NCBI GenBank assembly: GCA_032622095.1
Contig: CP136069.1
Coordinates: 167,270,394-167,334,393 of the forward strand
Source of the DNA: Siphonodentalium dalli
Lineage: Eukaryota > Mollusca > Scaphopoda > Gadilida > Siphonodentaliidae
DNA: 64,000 nucleotides
Reading direction: 5' to 3'
A model generated the notes under the pieces. It was not told the origin of the DNA and searched no databases. It saw only the letters and a program-made list of their open reading frames with translations. The translations under genes were made by a program, and so were the position numbers. Shown here in pieces: positions 1-10,488 of the stretch (positions are counted from its first letter, which is position 1; each line of letters begins with the position of its first letter).

Positions 1-233
1 CTCAGAAGAAGTTAATTTTTCGCTGTTTCATGACTGTATAAAGCAAAATGAGCAATAAAACCATAAAATGATTTATTATCATGTATGTGCTGGGTGGGGG
101 TTATCCAAGCCTGGACATTTAAAAAAAATGTAATAAAAAAAAATATTAATAAAAAATAAATTTTAATCTCAAAAAACATTTTTCTGGCCATTTCAGGACC
201 AAACGATTTCAAATGAGTGAACAATTAAGACCA
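1..233. other. AT-rich DNA without recognisable feature
   Basis: Low-complexity A/T-rich sequence. The short open frame across it on the minus strand is rich in Phe, Ile and Lys as expected from AT bias and shows no domain. Nothing else supported. Confidence 0.5.
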
Positions 234-1939
234 GCGGTCAGATGCTCGTAGTCCGTTTATATATAACCATGGTATATGCCAGATATAACCGTACACACAA
301 AAACGCCGTTCTTTTAACCGTGTATTTATCCATGGTGTGTGTGCCTGTGGTTGTCCGTTACCTGGTGCCCGGTGTTATTGCTTTGAAAAGTAATCACGTT
401 CGACTGGTGTTGTTAGATTGGTAATGAGATCAGCGGTTTCTATGTCCTGTCTCAGGCTGTCTTGTAATATTTACTGTTTGAAATTTGTCTGAAATAGACG
501 CACTTTTTATACTAGAATTTTCGCAACAGGAGCGCAGAGAAATCGCACGTCGAGTTGGTTTAAGGGTTTTAGAAAAAGTATTTATATGATATAGAACGAT
601 ACCATATATATACTATAGGCCACTGCATCCAATTTGGGTTTAGTGTAGTTTTGTGGGTATGAGAGCTCATTTCCCCCTGATTTCTGCTCCGTATGTGGTC
701 TTCTATATGATTTCAAACAGGCGGGGGTGGCTATCCCTCCCCGACAGGGGTGGGATGTAGCCCCCTGACTCCTCCCCAGGTGCCACCCAACATAATTTAG
801 TATCGATGATTTTTCGTCTTCAGTGAATGCAAGACCGCGCTCTTAGCATGGGGTGCCAATCAGGGACGTGTCGACAGGGGTGGTTATGCAGGGGTCTTAC
901 CCCCCCCAAACTGTAGTCAAACCTAAATGCAACATTAATGGGAAAATTCAAACCAAAATTAGGTTGAAATTGTTCTTGTAGTTTGATTTTCCAACAATTT
1001 CTTAGTGACGAATTTGTTGTTTTTAGACCAACATTTGCATATTTCCCTTTCATTTGCAAAATTCTGGACTGAAATGGCCATCTGTTGGCAATTTTCAAAC
1101 ATAAGGGTGAGTGTCAGGTTAAAAAATTCCCCGAATTGGAAAGCTTGATGCCAGTCTTAATACTAGGATTGTAAAAATTTATTTTCAGATTTTCAAAATG
1201 TTCTCACATCGGGTCTAACCATCGGCCGACCCGTGTGTTCTGTGCCCTTGCCAGTAGTTACTTGCTAATTAATTTAAGAAAAAATAAATCGGGGTGTAAA
1301 TTTGTCTGGCCTTATACCACTATATTTTAGGATTTTTTAATCTCATACTGGGCCGAACCATCCTTTTCATCCCGCTGTATGGTCAGTGGCCACAAGACAA
1401 CTGGTCCAATTAGAATAGGGTACCATCTAGTAGTCTGTGAGGGAACATTTGGGGGAAATCAAAGCACCGGGGGGAGGTGTGCAAATTTAATTACGCAAAC
1501 TTGTGAGTTTGGTGTGGTTCAATGGGGTGGGGTGCAGTTTGAAATTCCAAGGTGGAGACCACCCCAACGAAAACCATCCAGCCAAGTCCCGAGGGCCAAA
1601 TATCCCAGATTCAGCCATGCAGGGGTGCCCCTCGCGATTTAGTTTCTGCTTTCGGCATAGGCCTATTTGTTTTCTATCCGAGAATACACTGCACCGGCGG
1701 CAATATATTGACCATACTCTGAATGAAAACGTTTTCGTGGCGATCACACGGTAACGTCGTGCTGCAAGTAAGACGATAATTGTGTCGTAGAAATGATACG
1801 GAAGACCGATTGTCAAAAAACGCAACATCAAAATACACAGGGCAAGGCTTATCGATCCAAACTTTGGAGTGTGCTTTCATTGTGTATATCTCGCATATAC
1901 CCATGGTTATATATAAACGGACTACGAGCATCTGACCGC
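234..1939. repeat. 1.7-kb segment bounded by ~55-bp inverted repeats
   Basis: The sequence at 234-288 (beginning GCGGTCAGATGCTCGTAGTC) reappears in reverse complement at about 1884-1939, with only a few differences including an extra G after CCATG. The inverted copies could be terminal inverted repeats of a DNA transposon, or two copies of a short repeat in opposite orientation. No target-site duplication is obvious (left flank AAGACCA, right flank AGATCTT) and no transposase is encoded between them. Interior pieces at 885-1660 belong to a separate diverged repeat family. Confidence 0.5.
885..1660 (+). repeat. Diverged dispersed repeat (C/G-run family), plus-strand copy
   Basis: Two stretches recur elsewhere. 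About 1130-1400 (containing TTCAAAATGTTCTCACA and a GGGCCGAACCATC-like block) is similar to the reverse complement of about 61150-61400. About 1486-1660 (TGCAGTTTGAAATTCCAAGG) resembles 13040-13290, 19600-19960 and the reverse complement of 60950-61060. Copies are strongly diverged and lack clear ends, so only membership of an old interspersed family is claimed. Confidence 0.45.
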
Positions 1940-2127
1940 AGATCTTTATTTCATTTTTTTTCTTGTGTGTGAAAGTATAATATTTATTTTTCTGCTATCT
2001 CGGGTTTTCTTGCGTTGCTCAGTCAACCCAAACTGTCATAATTATGTTTTGCTTGCGGCACTTTATGTATTTGTTTACATATTTACACTTTGTTGTGAGT
2101 TTGTATCTAACTTTTCAATTATGGAGG

Positions 2128-2130
<3 letters not shown>
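1940..2130. other. Unannotated spacer
   Basis: No recognisable coding or repeat structure other than the lead-in to the AT dinucleotide tract. Confidence 0.4.

Positions 2131-2181
<51 letters not shown>
2131..2181. repeat. (AT)n microsatellite
   Basis: About 25 uninterrupted AT dinucleotides. It directly abuts the 3' CTAG terminus of the minus-strand Helitron-like element that follows, suggesting the element inserted into, or next to, an AT tract. Confidence 0.95.
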
Positions 2182-2182
<1 letters not shown>

Positions 2183-2855
2183 TAGAAGGTGACCCGACTT
2201 CGTCCGGGCTTTGACCTTGAATTGACCATTTTGAAGGTCAATGTCAGGTGGGGTCAAACACCAACACCCCAAAAATGGTGGAAGTATATAAACGCGCCTC
2301 ATATACACACGCTCATTAATTATCAAGTTTCAACGTAAAGATAAATTACCATCGGTGCCCGAGATATCGCCAAGACGTCTGAAACAGTCAAATGCATCGG
2401 CCGGTTAAGCGTTAACGTGATCTAACGTTATGACCTCTAACGACGTCATAGAATTTACGCATTGTTTTTATCCTGATGGAAGATAGTACCACTTCTTCTT
2501 GATGATTGAGGCAGATAACTAAAACGGATACATACGCATTATATATCGTTGGAAAGAGGAAACACGAAAGATTCTCAAAGTGTCATTATTATGACTGGCA
2601 TTTTATTATTCGCGCTGTTTCGAATCGATTTGTAAGCACCGAACTCAAATGAAAGTCCCGTAACACAGCGTAAAAACAGATTTGACCTCGGCACGTGAAA
2701 AGTTGACCTCGGATCTGAAAATCAATAGGCCTATGTCACCCCCGGCCAAAAATACCCCCACATACCAAGTTTCATCGAAATCGGGTCCGCCGTTTTCGAG
2801 TTCATCGATTACACACAAACAAACAAACAAACAGATCTTCCAAAATATTTAATCT
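2182..2855 (-). mobile_element. Helitron-like non-autonomous element, type A ends with atypical core
   Basis: Read on the minus strand, the 3' end is at 2182 (hairpin GCCCGGACGAAGTCGGG, then TCACCTTCTAG) and the 5' end at about 2855 (an AT-rich leader, GGAAGATCTG and a TTTG microsatellite). The 5' part contains one recognisable type A unit (AAACTTGGTATGTGGGGG). The middle, about 2250-2640, is a unique sequence not seen in the other copies. CTAG fits the Helitron CTRR terminus. No Rep/helicase is encoded. Confidence 0.6.
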
Positions 2856-2935
2856 ACCAGAAGGTGACCCGACTTCGTCCGGGCTATTCAAAAACCAAAT
2901 TTCAAGTCTAACGCCGTGTGTCAATTGGGGTCTTT
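2856..2935 (-). mobile_element. Helitron-like 3'-end fragment
   Basis: Starts with CAGAAGGTGACCCGACTTCG, the type A 3' terminus in minus orientation with a damaged CTAG, but continues into GGGCTATTCAAAAACCAAAT, which is the type B subterminal sequence. It is therefore a chimera of the two types, lying directly against the 5' end of the preceding element, and is cut off after about 80 bp. Confidence 0.5.
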
Positions 2936-3157
2936 TGCGTCAAACCTACAACCGGGTTCTACCCTTTCCACTGTACCTACCACCTAGAAAATTCAGAAGT
3001 AGACACCGAAGGACAACTGAAGCGTTTTCAGGCAAAAATAAAACCAGTAAGTCAGTCATTTAACTTTGTGTTTTTATAATCATAACTGGGTTCAGGTGTG
3101 ACACATGTGTATGACAAATGGGAAAGTCATATGTAAATAAATGGCATCGCGCTTATG
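2936..3157. other. Unannotated spacer
   Basis: Nothing recognised between the Helitron-like fragment and the minisatellite. Confidence 0.4.
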
Positions 3158-3490
3158 TGCACCGCAGTGCAATTGCGCTTGAGTGCACTGCAATTTCGCC
3201 GCACCGCAGTGCAATTGCGCTTGAGTGCAGCGCAATTTCGCCGCACCACAGCGCAATTTCGCTTCAGTGCAGCGCACCGCAGTGCAATTGCGTTTGAGCG
3301 TGGTGCAATGTAGCCGAACCACAGTGCAATTGCGCTTGAGTGCAGCGCAATTTCGCAGCACCGCAGTGCATTTGTGCTTGAGTGCAGCGCAATATCGCCG
3401 CACCACAGCGCAATTGCGCTTCAGTGCAGCGCAATGTCGTCGCACCTCAGTGCAATTGCGCTTCAGTGCAATGCAGCGCAATCGTGACCA
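3158..3490. repeat. GCAATT/GCAGTG minisatellite (~21/42-bp unit)
   Basis: Imperfect tandem copies built from two alternating ~21-bp half units (CCGCAGTGCAATTGCGCTTG and AGTGCAGCGCAATTTCGCC), giving a higher-order ~42-bp period. Degenerate copies continue at about 3595-3675. The period is a multiple of three, so long frames stay open on both strands (129 codons minus, 151 codons plus). These encode monotonous Ala-Leu-Lys-Arg or Ser-Ala-Ala-Gln repeats and are best explained as periodicity, not genes. Confidence 0.85.
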
Positions 3491-3680
3491 CTGTGCAATT
3501 TTGTCCCTCAGCGCAATAGTCCAAGCGTGTGTATTTTACCGCCGAAACTACGCTGGTACTCGTTCGTTGTTTACAGTGATCTCGCTGGATCGCGTATGCA
3601 CAGCGCAATTTTGCTTAATTTTAGCGCAATTTGACTTGAGCAAAGCGCGATTGCACTTGAGTGCAATTGTTCGTACTTAG

Positions 3681-4909
3681 TTCAGTAGTCAAATGAGTCT
3701 GCGTGCATGGTATGCAGGCATTGTGTGAATTATCATACATATAAATAATGATAACCGTTTTCGCAAAAGATATATGCGAAAATAACACAACGCAAACGTG
3801 CCTACTTCACAATCAAATTAACCCAGTTAAATAGCCCAGAGTGTGCCCTTTCCAACGATGCATAGCACGATAGCGTGTGTTATGCCGGTCTTTAGTTATG
3901 GCGTTTTGTAATAACGAGCCTGCCTTTTAGCTGCATTTAATTTCCCTCCAGACAAATTGCTTAACGAATATGCCCCTGTTAGGCTGACGCAGATTCAATA
4001 GATTCCCGTCTCGCAAAGAATTGGCCGCGCAGAAATTTCAGCGGCATGTCATTTCGCTCGAGATAACTGATTGAACCAATCTACCCTAATAAGGCGACGA
4101 GCTTCCAGGTTTTGCATCGCGCGAACGCAATTGGCCGGCTGCTTGCTAATCTGATTCAACATAGGATCGCAGGGTTTTTATTGAAATGTTTTGTCACGGT
4201 TGGCGTCAGCGAGGTAATTCGATTATATGTCCATCTTAACATGGGTCGACATGGCGGGAGCAGTCAAGATCCGACCTCAACCAAATTTGTTGTCAAGTTG
4301 ATGTGGGGGGTTTACATGACCTTGACCCTAAAATAACCTTGAACTTTATTGAAAGACATCTCACTTAAGGGTCTATTTTGCTAGATATGTGTTGCGATGT
4401 ACGCACTTATGTCAATATCCAGAGGCCTCGTATAGCTGTCATTGATAAATATACCGGTATCAAGGAGGATCCTACATACTTTAGTCTGTATCTGACGAAT
4501 AACATAGGAGTTGAGTGAAATTGTGGGTAAAATCGCGATTTGGAGATGCGCATGTTAACGGAGCTGTTTATTGAATACAATGTGTTCTGTCCGTGTCATA
4601 CATACCCGACCCGGTGAACTATACAACGTACGCCGAAACCTACCATATTCCACAGATGAAAGTTTTGTTTCTATTGGCACAATTAGGATCTCGGATACAC
4701 AATAGTTGATAGGATCACACACCAAAAATGTTAAAAACCAGACGAGTTATCCAAACGGGCTCAACTGGACTTTTCGTTTTCTACCTATAATTTGAGCTCT
4801 CGCGAACCCGTTTGAACGCTGTTTACAATCGGGCTCGCGGGACAAACTGGCTCGAGCCCGATTAGAAGGTTTAAAGTCTGGAATGTAAGCCCCATTGTAG
4901 GCGATTGTT
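3681..4909. other. Unannotated region
   Basis: No convincing gene. A short GACCTTGACCCT-like stretch near 4315-4345 may be a degraded remnant of a type A Helitron-like unit. The open frames here are short and featureless. Confidence 0.4.
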
Positions 4910-4964
4910 AACTCACACACACACACAAACACACACACAGATCTTCCAAAATATATAATAGATT
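4910..4964 (-). mobile_element. Helitron-like 5'-end fragment
   Basis: Reads on the minus strand as TCTATTATATATTTTGGAAG followed by a GT-rich microsatellite, the type A 5' terminus, and then breaks off. It sits head to head with the plus-strand element beginning at about 4960, producing a short palindrome around ATATATAATAGATTATATAT. Confidence 0.6.
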
Positions 4965-5816
4965 ATATATTTTGGAAGATCTGTCTGTGTGTGTATGTGT
5001 GTGTGTATGTGTGTTCGCAATGAACTCGAAAACGGCCGACCCGATTTCGATGAAACTTTGTATGTGGGGGTATTTTCGGCCGGGAAGTGGCATGGGCCTA
5101 TTAATTTGCCCGTGCGACGTGACCTTGACCTTGAAATCGGGTCATTTCAAGGTCAAACGCCCGAATATCACGGGATTTCGATGAAACTTGGTATGTGGGG
5201 TACATAAGGCCGGGGAGTGGCATAATCCTATTAATTTGCCAGTGCGATGTGACCTTGAACTTGAAATCGGGTCATTTCAAGGTCAAACGCCCGAATATCA
5301 CGGGATGTCGATGAAACTTGGTATGTGGGGTACCCTCGGCCGGGGAGTGGCATAAACCTATTAATTTGCCCGTGTGGCGTGACATTGACCTTGTAATCGG
5401 GTCATTTAAACGTCAAACGCCCGAATATCACGGGATGTCGATGAAACTTGGTATGTGGGGTACTTTCGTATGGGGAGTCTCAAAAGCATATTCATTTGCC
5501 CGTGCGACGTGACATTGACCTTGAAATCGGGTCAAGTCAAGGTCAAATCGCACATTTTGATGGGATTTCGACGAAATTTGATACGTGTGGTTACTTTTGT
5601 CCACTGACTGTTTTGGACGGGTCGAGTTGTGACCCCGACCTGACATTGACCTTCAAAATGATCAATTCAAGGTCAAATCGGGTAAAACCGGATGGATTTC
5701 GACGGGCACGTTTGTCGAGTACTTTTGTCCGGGCAGTGTTTTTGACCCCACTTGACCTTGACCTTCAAAATGGTCAATTCAAGGTCAAAGCCGGACTAAG
5801 TCGGGTCACCTTCTAG
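4960..5816 (+). mobile_element. Helitron-like non-autonomous element, type A
   Basis: The 5' end contains TATATATTTTGGAAGATCTG and a (GT)n tract. The core holds four tandem ~130-bp units (GGGAT-TCGATGAAACTTGG repeats at 5171, 5301 and 5431), then two diverged units. The 3' end has a hairpin (GCCGGACTAAGTCGGGT) and terminates TCACCTTCTAG at 5816, followed by T. Every unit contains inverted copies of the AAGGTCA half-site, for example TTGACCTTGAA facing TTCAAGGTCA. No protein is encoded; open frames are by-products of the repeat. Confidence 0.75.
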
Positions 5817-5850
5817 TATATAAATATATATATATATATATATATAACAA
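5817..5850. repeat. (TA)n tract at Helitron-like 3' boundary
   Basis: TATATAAATATATATA-type sequence directly after the CTAG terminus, consistent with insertion into TA-rich target. Confidence 0.8.
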
Positions 5851-5990
5851 GCCAGTTCGTCCCCGTGGAAGGGTTAAGAAATGAAATACACACCCATCGA
5901 TAATCTTATACTTCACCATTCACACGTGGATCACGGCGGTGAAAATTAATAACGAACCAGAGCCGGACGCCTTGGGTCCTATATAGACTA

Positions 5991-6722
5991 CTAGAAGGTG
6001 ACCCTACTTCGTCCGAGCTTTGACCTTGAATTGTCCATTTTGAAGGTCAAGGTCAAGTGGGGTCACGATTTGACCAGTCCAAAACACTGCCCGGACAAAA
6101 GTACCCGACAAACGTGCCCGTCGAAATCCATCCGGTTTTACCCGATTTGACCTTGAATTGATCATTTTGAAGGTGAAGGTCAGATCGGGGTCACGACTCA
6201 ACACGCCCAAAACACTCAGTGGACAAAGGTAACCCCACATATCAAATTTCGTCGAAATCCCATCAAAGTTCGCGATTTGACCTTGAATTGACCCGATTTC
6301 AAGGTCAAAGTCACGTCGCACGGGCAAATGAATAGGCTTATGAGACTCCGCGGCCGAAAGTACCCACACATACCAAGTTTCATGGAAACCCCGTTATATT
6401 CGTGCGTTTGACCTTCAAATAACCCGATTTCAAGGTCAAGGGTCACGTCGCACGGGCAAATTAATAGGTTTATGCCACTCCCCGGCAGAAGGTATCCCAA
6501 CATACCAAGTTTCATCGAAATCCCGTAATATTCGGGCGTTTGACCTTGAAATTACCCGATTTCAAGGTCAAGGTCACGTCGCACGGGCAAATTAATAGGC
6601 CTATGTCACCCCCGGCCGAAAATACCCCCACATAGCAAGTTTCAGCGAATTCGGGTCGGCCGTTTTCGAGTTCATCGATTACACACAAACAAACAAACAG
6701 ATCTTCCAAAATATATAATAGA
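5991..6722 (-). mobile_element. Helitron-like element, type A, array member 1
   Basis: On the minus strand it begins TCTATTATATATTTTGGAAG at 6722, has a short TTTG microsatellite, several AAGGTCA-bearing ~130-bp units, and ends with hairpin GCCCGGACGAAGT...(degraded) plus CTAG at 5991. The next element begins immediately at 6723, so the two are head to tail with no spacer. Confidence 0.75.
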
Positions 6723-7443
6723 CTAGAAGGTGATCCGACTTCGTCCGGGCTTTGACCTTGAATTGTGCATTTTGAAGGTCAAGGTAAAGTGGGGTCACGA
6801 TTTGACCAGTCCAAAACACTGCCCGGACAAAAGTACCCGACAAACGTGCCCGTCGAAATCCATCCGGTTTTACCCGATTTGACATTTAATCGATCAGTTT
6901 GAAGGTCAAGGTCAGGTCGGGGTCACGATTTGGACAAAAGTAACCCTATGTATAAAATTTCGTCGAAATCCCATCAAAATTGGCGATTTGACCTTAAATT
7001 GACCCGATTTCAAGGTCAAGGTCACGTCGCACGGGCAAATGAATATGCTTATGAGACTCCCCATACGAAAGTACCCCCACATACCAAGTTTCATCGAAAG
7101 CCCGTGATATTCAGGCGTTTGACCTTGAAATGACCCGATTTCAAGATCAAGGTCACATCGCACGGGCAAATTAATAGGTTTATGCCACTCTCCGCTCGAA
7201 GGTACCCCCACATACCAAGTTTCATCGAAATCCCGTGATATTCGGGCGTTTGACCTTGAAATTACCAGATTTAAAGGTCAAGGTCACGTCGCACGGGCAA
7301 ATTAATAGGCCTATGTCACTCCCTGGCCGAAAATACCCCCACATACCAAGTTTCATCGAAATCGGCTCGGCCGTTTTCGAGTCCATCGATTACAGACAGA
7401 CACACACACACACACACACAGATCTTCCAAAATATATAATAGA
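6723..7443 (-). mobile_element. Helitron-like element, type A, array member 2
   Basis: Minus-strand element from TCTATTATATATTTTGGAAG at 7443 through a (GT)n tract and tandem AAGGTCA-bearing units to CTAG at 6723. Unit order and sequence closely follow member 1. It abuts a type B element at 7444, so an array can mix types. Confidence 0.75.
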
Positions 7444-7977
7444 CTAGCCGATGAGCCCGACGTTGTCCGGGCTATTCATAAACCAAATTTCAAGTCGATA
7501 GCTCTACCCAGCCCGACGTTGTCCGGGCTATTCAAAAACCAAATCTGGTCTGCGCATGCGCGAAGCTGGCGTCGCACGGGCTCGGCGACCCGATAAAATT
7601 CGTATCCGGGGCAAGATACATTCACATAGCAAATTTCAAGTCGATATCTCCATCCGTTTCCGAGATCTGGTCTGCGCATGCGCGAAGCTGGCGTCGCACG
7701 GGCTCGGCGACCCGATAAAATTCATATCCGGGGCAAGATACATTCACATAGCAAATTTCAAGTCAATAGCTCCACCCGTTTCCGAGATCTCGTCTGCGCA
7801 TGCGCTGTACGGGCGCCGCACGGGCTCGCCAATACGACAACGTCCACCGCCTGGTCAAACTACACACACGTACCAAGTTTCGTCCCGATCGGTCGAGAAT
7901 CGTAGATTTGTATAAATGACAAACAAACAGACAAACAGACAAACAGACAGACAGAGGTCTTCAAAATATATATGAGA
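7444..7977 (-). mobile_element. Helitron-like element, type B, array member 3
   Basis: On the minus strand it starts TCTCATATATATTTTGAAGA at 7977, followed by a GTCT/GTTT microsatellite, a unique AAACTTGGTACGTG leader, three ~122-bp units each with TGCGCATGCGC, and ends CGGGCTCATCGGCTAG at 7444. The 3' end carries two consecutive copies of the terminal hairpin (GCCCGGACAACGTCGGGC), the inner one lacking CTAG. Non-coding. Confidence 0.75.
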
Positions 7978-8482
7978 CTAGCCGATGAGCCCGACGTTGT
8001 CCGGGCTATTGAAAAACTAAATTTCAAGTCGATAGCTCTACCCGTTTCCGAGATCTGGTCTGCGCATGCGCGAAGCTGGCGTCGCACGGGCTCGGCGACC
8101 CGATAAAATTCGTATCCGGGGCAAGATACATTCACATAGCAAATTTCAAGTCGATAGCTCCACCCGTTTCCGAGATCTCGTCTGCGCATGCGCGAAGCTG
8201 GTGTCGCACGGGCTCGGCGACCCGATATAATTCGTATCCGGGGCAAGATACATTCACATAGCAAATTTCAAGTCGATAGCTCCACCCGTTTCCGAAATCT
8301 CGTCTGCGCATGCGCGAAGCGGCACCGCACGGGCTCGCCAATACGACAACGTTCACCGCCTGGTCAAACTACACTCACGTACCAAGTTTCGTCCCGATCG
8401 GTCGAGAATCGTAGATTTGTATTAATGACAGACAGACAGACAGACAGACATACAGACAGAGGTCTTCAAAATATATAAGAGA
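7978..8482 (-). mobile_element. Helitron-like element, type B, array member 4
   Basis: Same design as the previous element but with a single terminal hairpin and three ~122-bp units. 5' end TCTCTTATATATTTTGAAGA at 8482, 3' CTAG at 7978. The flank beyond the 5' end on the minus strand reads CCTAACCTAG, again ending in CTAG. It could be the stub of a further array member or a preferred target. Confidence 0.75.
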
Positions 8483-9079
8483 CTAGGTTAGGCCTGCGAT
8501 TGAATATTCATCTATCTATGATCGCCATGTTTGGGTATATATTAACGACAATAAATGAAATTGAAAATCCCCAGCTACAACTTTTCCCAGACCCCGACTC
8601 TAACTACAACGTTTAGAGTGTCCCGATTTTGTAAAATTCATTCCGGCTATCCGGTTATCATCCATTTTGAATTATACGTTCCGTGGATTTTATAACATGC
8701 GAATCGGTAGTGTTGTCAACACTGTGTTGACATTGATGAGGCTGAATATGTGACTTCTTCCTTTCTACACATTCGGCAATGTCACACGTTGAACTCGACC
8801 ACTTGTCGTGTTGACAGTGTTGTGACTGTTTCAAAGCATCTAAACTTACACACAGAGATAAAAGCACCAGAGTTTTGGTGTCGACCACTAGTCATACAGG
8901 ACAATATCATGTACAACAACAAAGACGTTTTCGAATGGCCGAATGCAGTCATCAAATAATCAATTTATTGAAACTTGTGCAGTTTTCGTCCAGATGAATG
9001 CACAGCCGAAAATCAACATTCTTTGAAAACGAAATGGTTCTTTCTCTTGTCTTGATTTACAACATCGATCTAATAACAA
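8483..9079. other. Unannotated region
   Basis: Short dyads around TGTTGACA at 8705-8730 and 8795-8822 are visible. No gene recognised. Confidence 0.4.
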
Positions 9080-10345
9080 AGCATATGAAGCCGGTTTATT
9101 AAAACAATCGTGTATATGTGTCAACTATTGTATACCTCCTTCCAGATTACGTAGCCAAAATTTGGAAGCTCGAATGAGCCATGTCCGTTTAATGACCATG
9201 TGTTTTATGTCACCACGAGATATAGCCGAATATCATGTATCTTTGCTTGACAAAAAATAGCATCGCCATTTCTGAGGAATAAATATTGAAAACCGTGTTG
9301 ATATTTTTTTCAAATAAATTGGACAATCAAGACTGTGATGAAACGCTTAAAGGCACCAGAGTTGGTTGTAGGTCTTGGTTGTAGGTCATAATTTAGAAAG
9401 AAAAGAATATACGAATAGATAGTATCCACAAAACACACTTATGAGAGCCGATCGTTTGTGTGGTGATTTTTTTTTTGGGAGATTGATTTAATGTGCCCCA
9501 CTAAACGTCGACATATTGAGTGGCGAGAAATAGCTAGCGCTATAACGGTATGTTATAAACAACATGGATATTTTAAACCTAAGTTCACTTATAGTGGTAT
9601 CTCCCCGGTGTTGAGTGTATTGCTTATCGCACACGCTATACGCACTGTAATTTAACATAACATGGCTTTTGTTTATTAACACTGCGTACGATCTTGACAA
9701 TGACATGATATTTATGCGATATTTATGATTGGTATAAGATCTAAATATGTCTATATTTCAATATTCTTTCTGTTTGTGGTGGTTTTAACGGATGTGACTG
9801 TCTTAATAACAATACCCATCACGATGGCCATCCATATCTTTAAAAGTGTGCCATGTATCTTCGCGAAAACACTTACAATAAGAACAACAACAACATCAAT
9901 AAAAACAACAGTAGCAACAACAACCAGAAAACAAATTCTACTAATCTCGTTGGCAGACGTATTTGCATCGCTGTGCCTGGACACACAGGAGAAACGGCTG
10001 TTACAACTAATTACTTACAAGTATCTTGAAATAAAATTGCTTTAAATGTGTTACAGAGGTCTAATAATAGTCACAATTCCTGTCCTAGTTTGTAAAGAAA
10101 AACAGCTATTTTCCAGTGACATAAGCTAAATTTAGTATTCCTCTGGCTAAAACGTCTTATTTTATACCTCTTAAATAATACAGAAAGTTTAGGAAAGAGA
10201 TTTGTCAAACTCACTCGCACGTGAAGCGAAATAACGTCCGTAAGAAACAACAATATGGTCTGTGTTCAGTAACTGTTTGCATGGCGTAACTTTATGAGAA
10301 AGAGATGTTATGACTATGATAACATAACTGTAGTTAGCTAATTTA
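9080..10345 (+). repeat. Dispersed repeat family R50, copy 1 (with ~0.5-kb extra segment)
   Basis: Two blocks, about 9080-9352 and 9862-10345, align colinearly with about 50310-50550 and 50552-51045. Shared landmarks include ATTTCTGAGGAATA, GTGACATAAGCTAAAT and CTGTTTGCATGGCGTAACTT. Copy 1 has about 500 bp between the blocks that copy 2 lacks, consistent with a later insertion in copy 1 or a deletion in copy 2. Related diverged pieces occur at 53250-53770 and 56765-57260. No coding capacity is evident. Confidence 0.65.
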
Positions 10346-10389
10346 TTAATTAGCTATAGGTTATCGGCCGCAATAAGTAGAACGCTGCC

Positions 10390-10488
10390 CGCGTCATAAG
10401 TAACAAAAAGTCGGTCAATTAGTAGAAAACGAGACCAATAAGTAACAAATAGTCGGCCAATAAGTAGAAAACGCGGCCAATAAGGTAA
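10390..10488 (+). repeat. Short tandem repeat, AATAAGTA(G/A)(A/C)AAA unit
   Basis: About two imperfect copies of a ~56-bp unit, itself made of paired ~28-bp halves such as CGGCCAATAAGTAGAAAACG and GACCAATAAGTAACAAATAG. Confidence 0.7.

Noticed and set aside
3092-3680. Ala/Leu/Lys/Cys-rich and Ser/Ala/Gln-rich frames
   Set aside because: Explained by the minisatellite periodicity of a multiple of three.
4989-7211. Frames with repeated LPVRRDLDLEIGSFQGQ motifs
   Set aside because: Products of the AAGGTCA-bearing ~130-bp units in type A elements; they are not proteins under selection.
7556-8478. Overlapping frames reading MREAGVARARRPDKIRIRG-type protein repeats (also at 16.3-17.2 and 34.3-36.1 kb, both strands)
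   Set aside because: They are translations of the 122-bp Helitron-like unit. They occur on both strands, differ in length with unit number, and run into the microsatellite.
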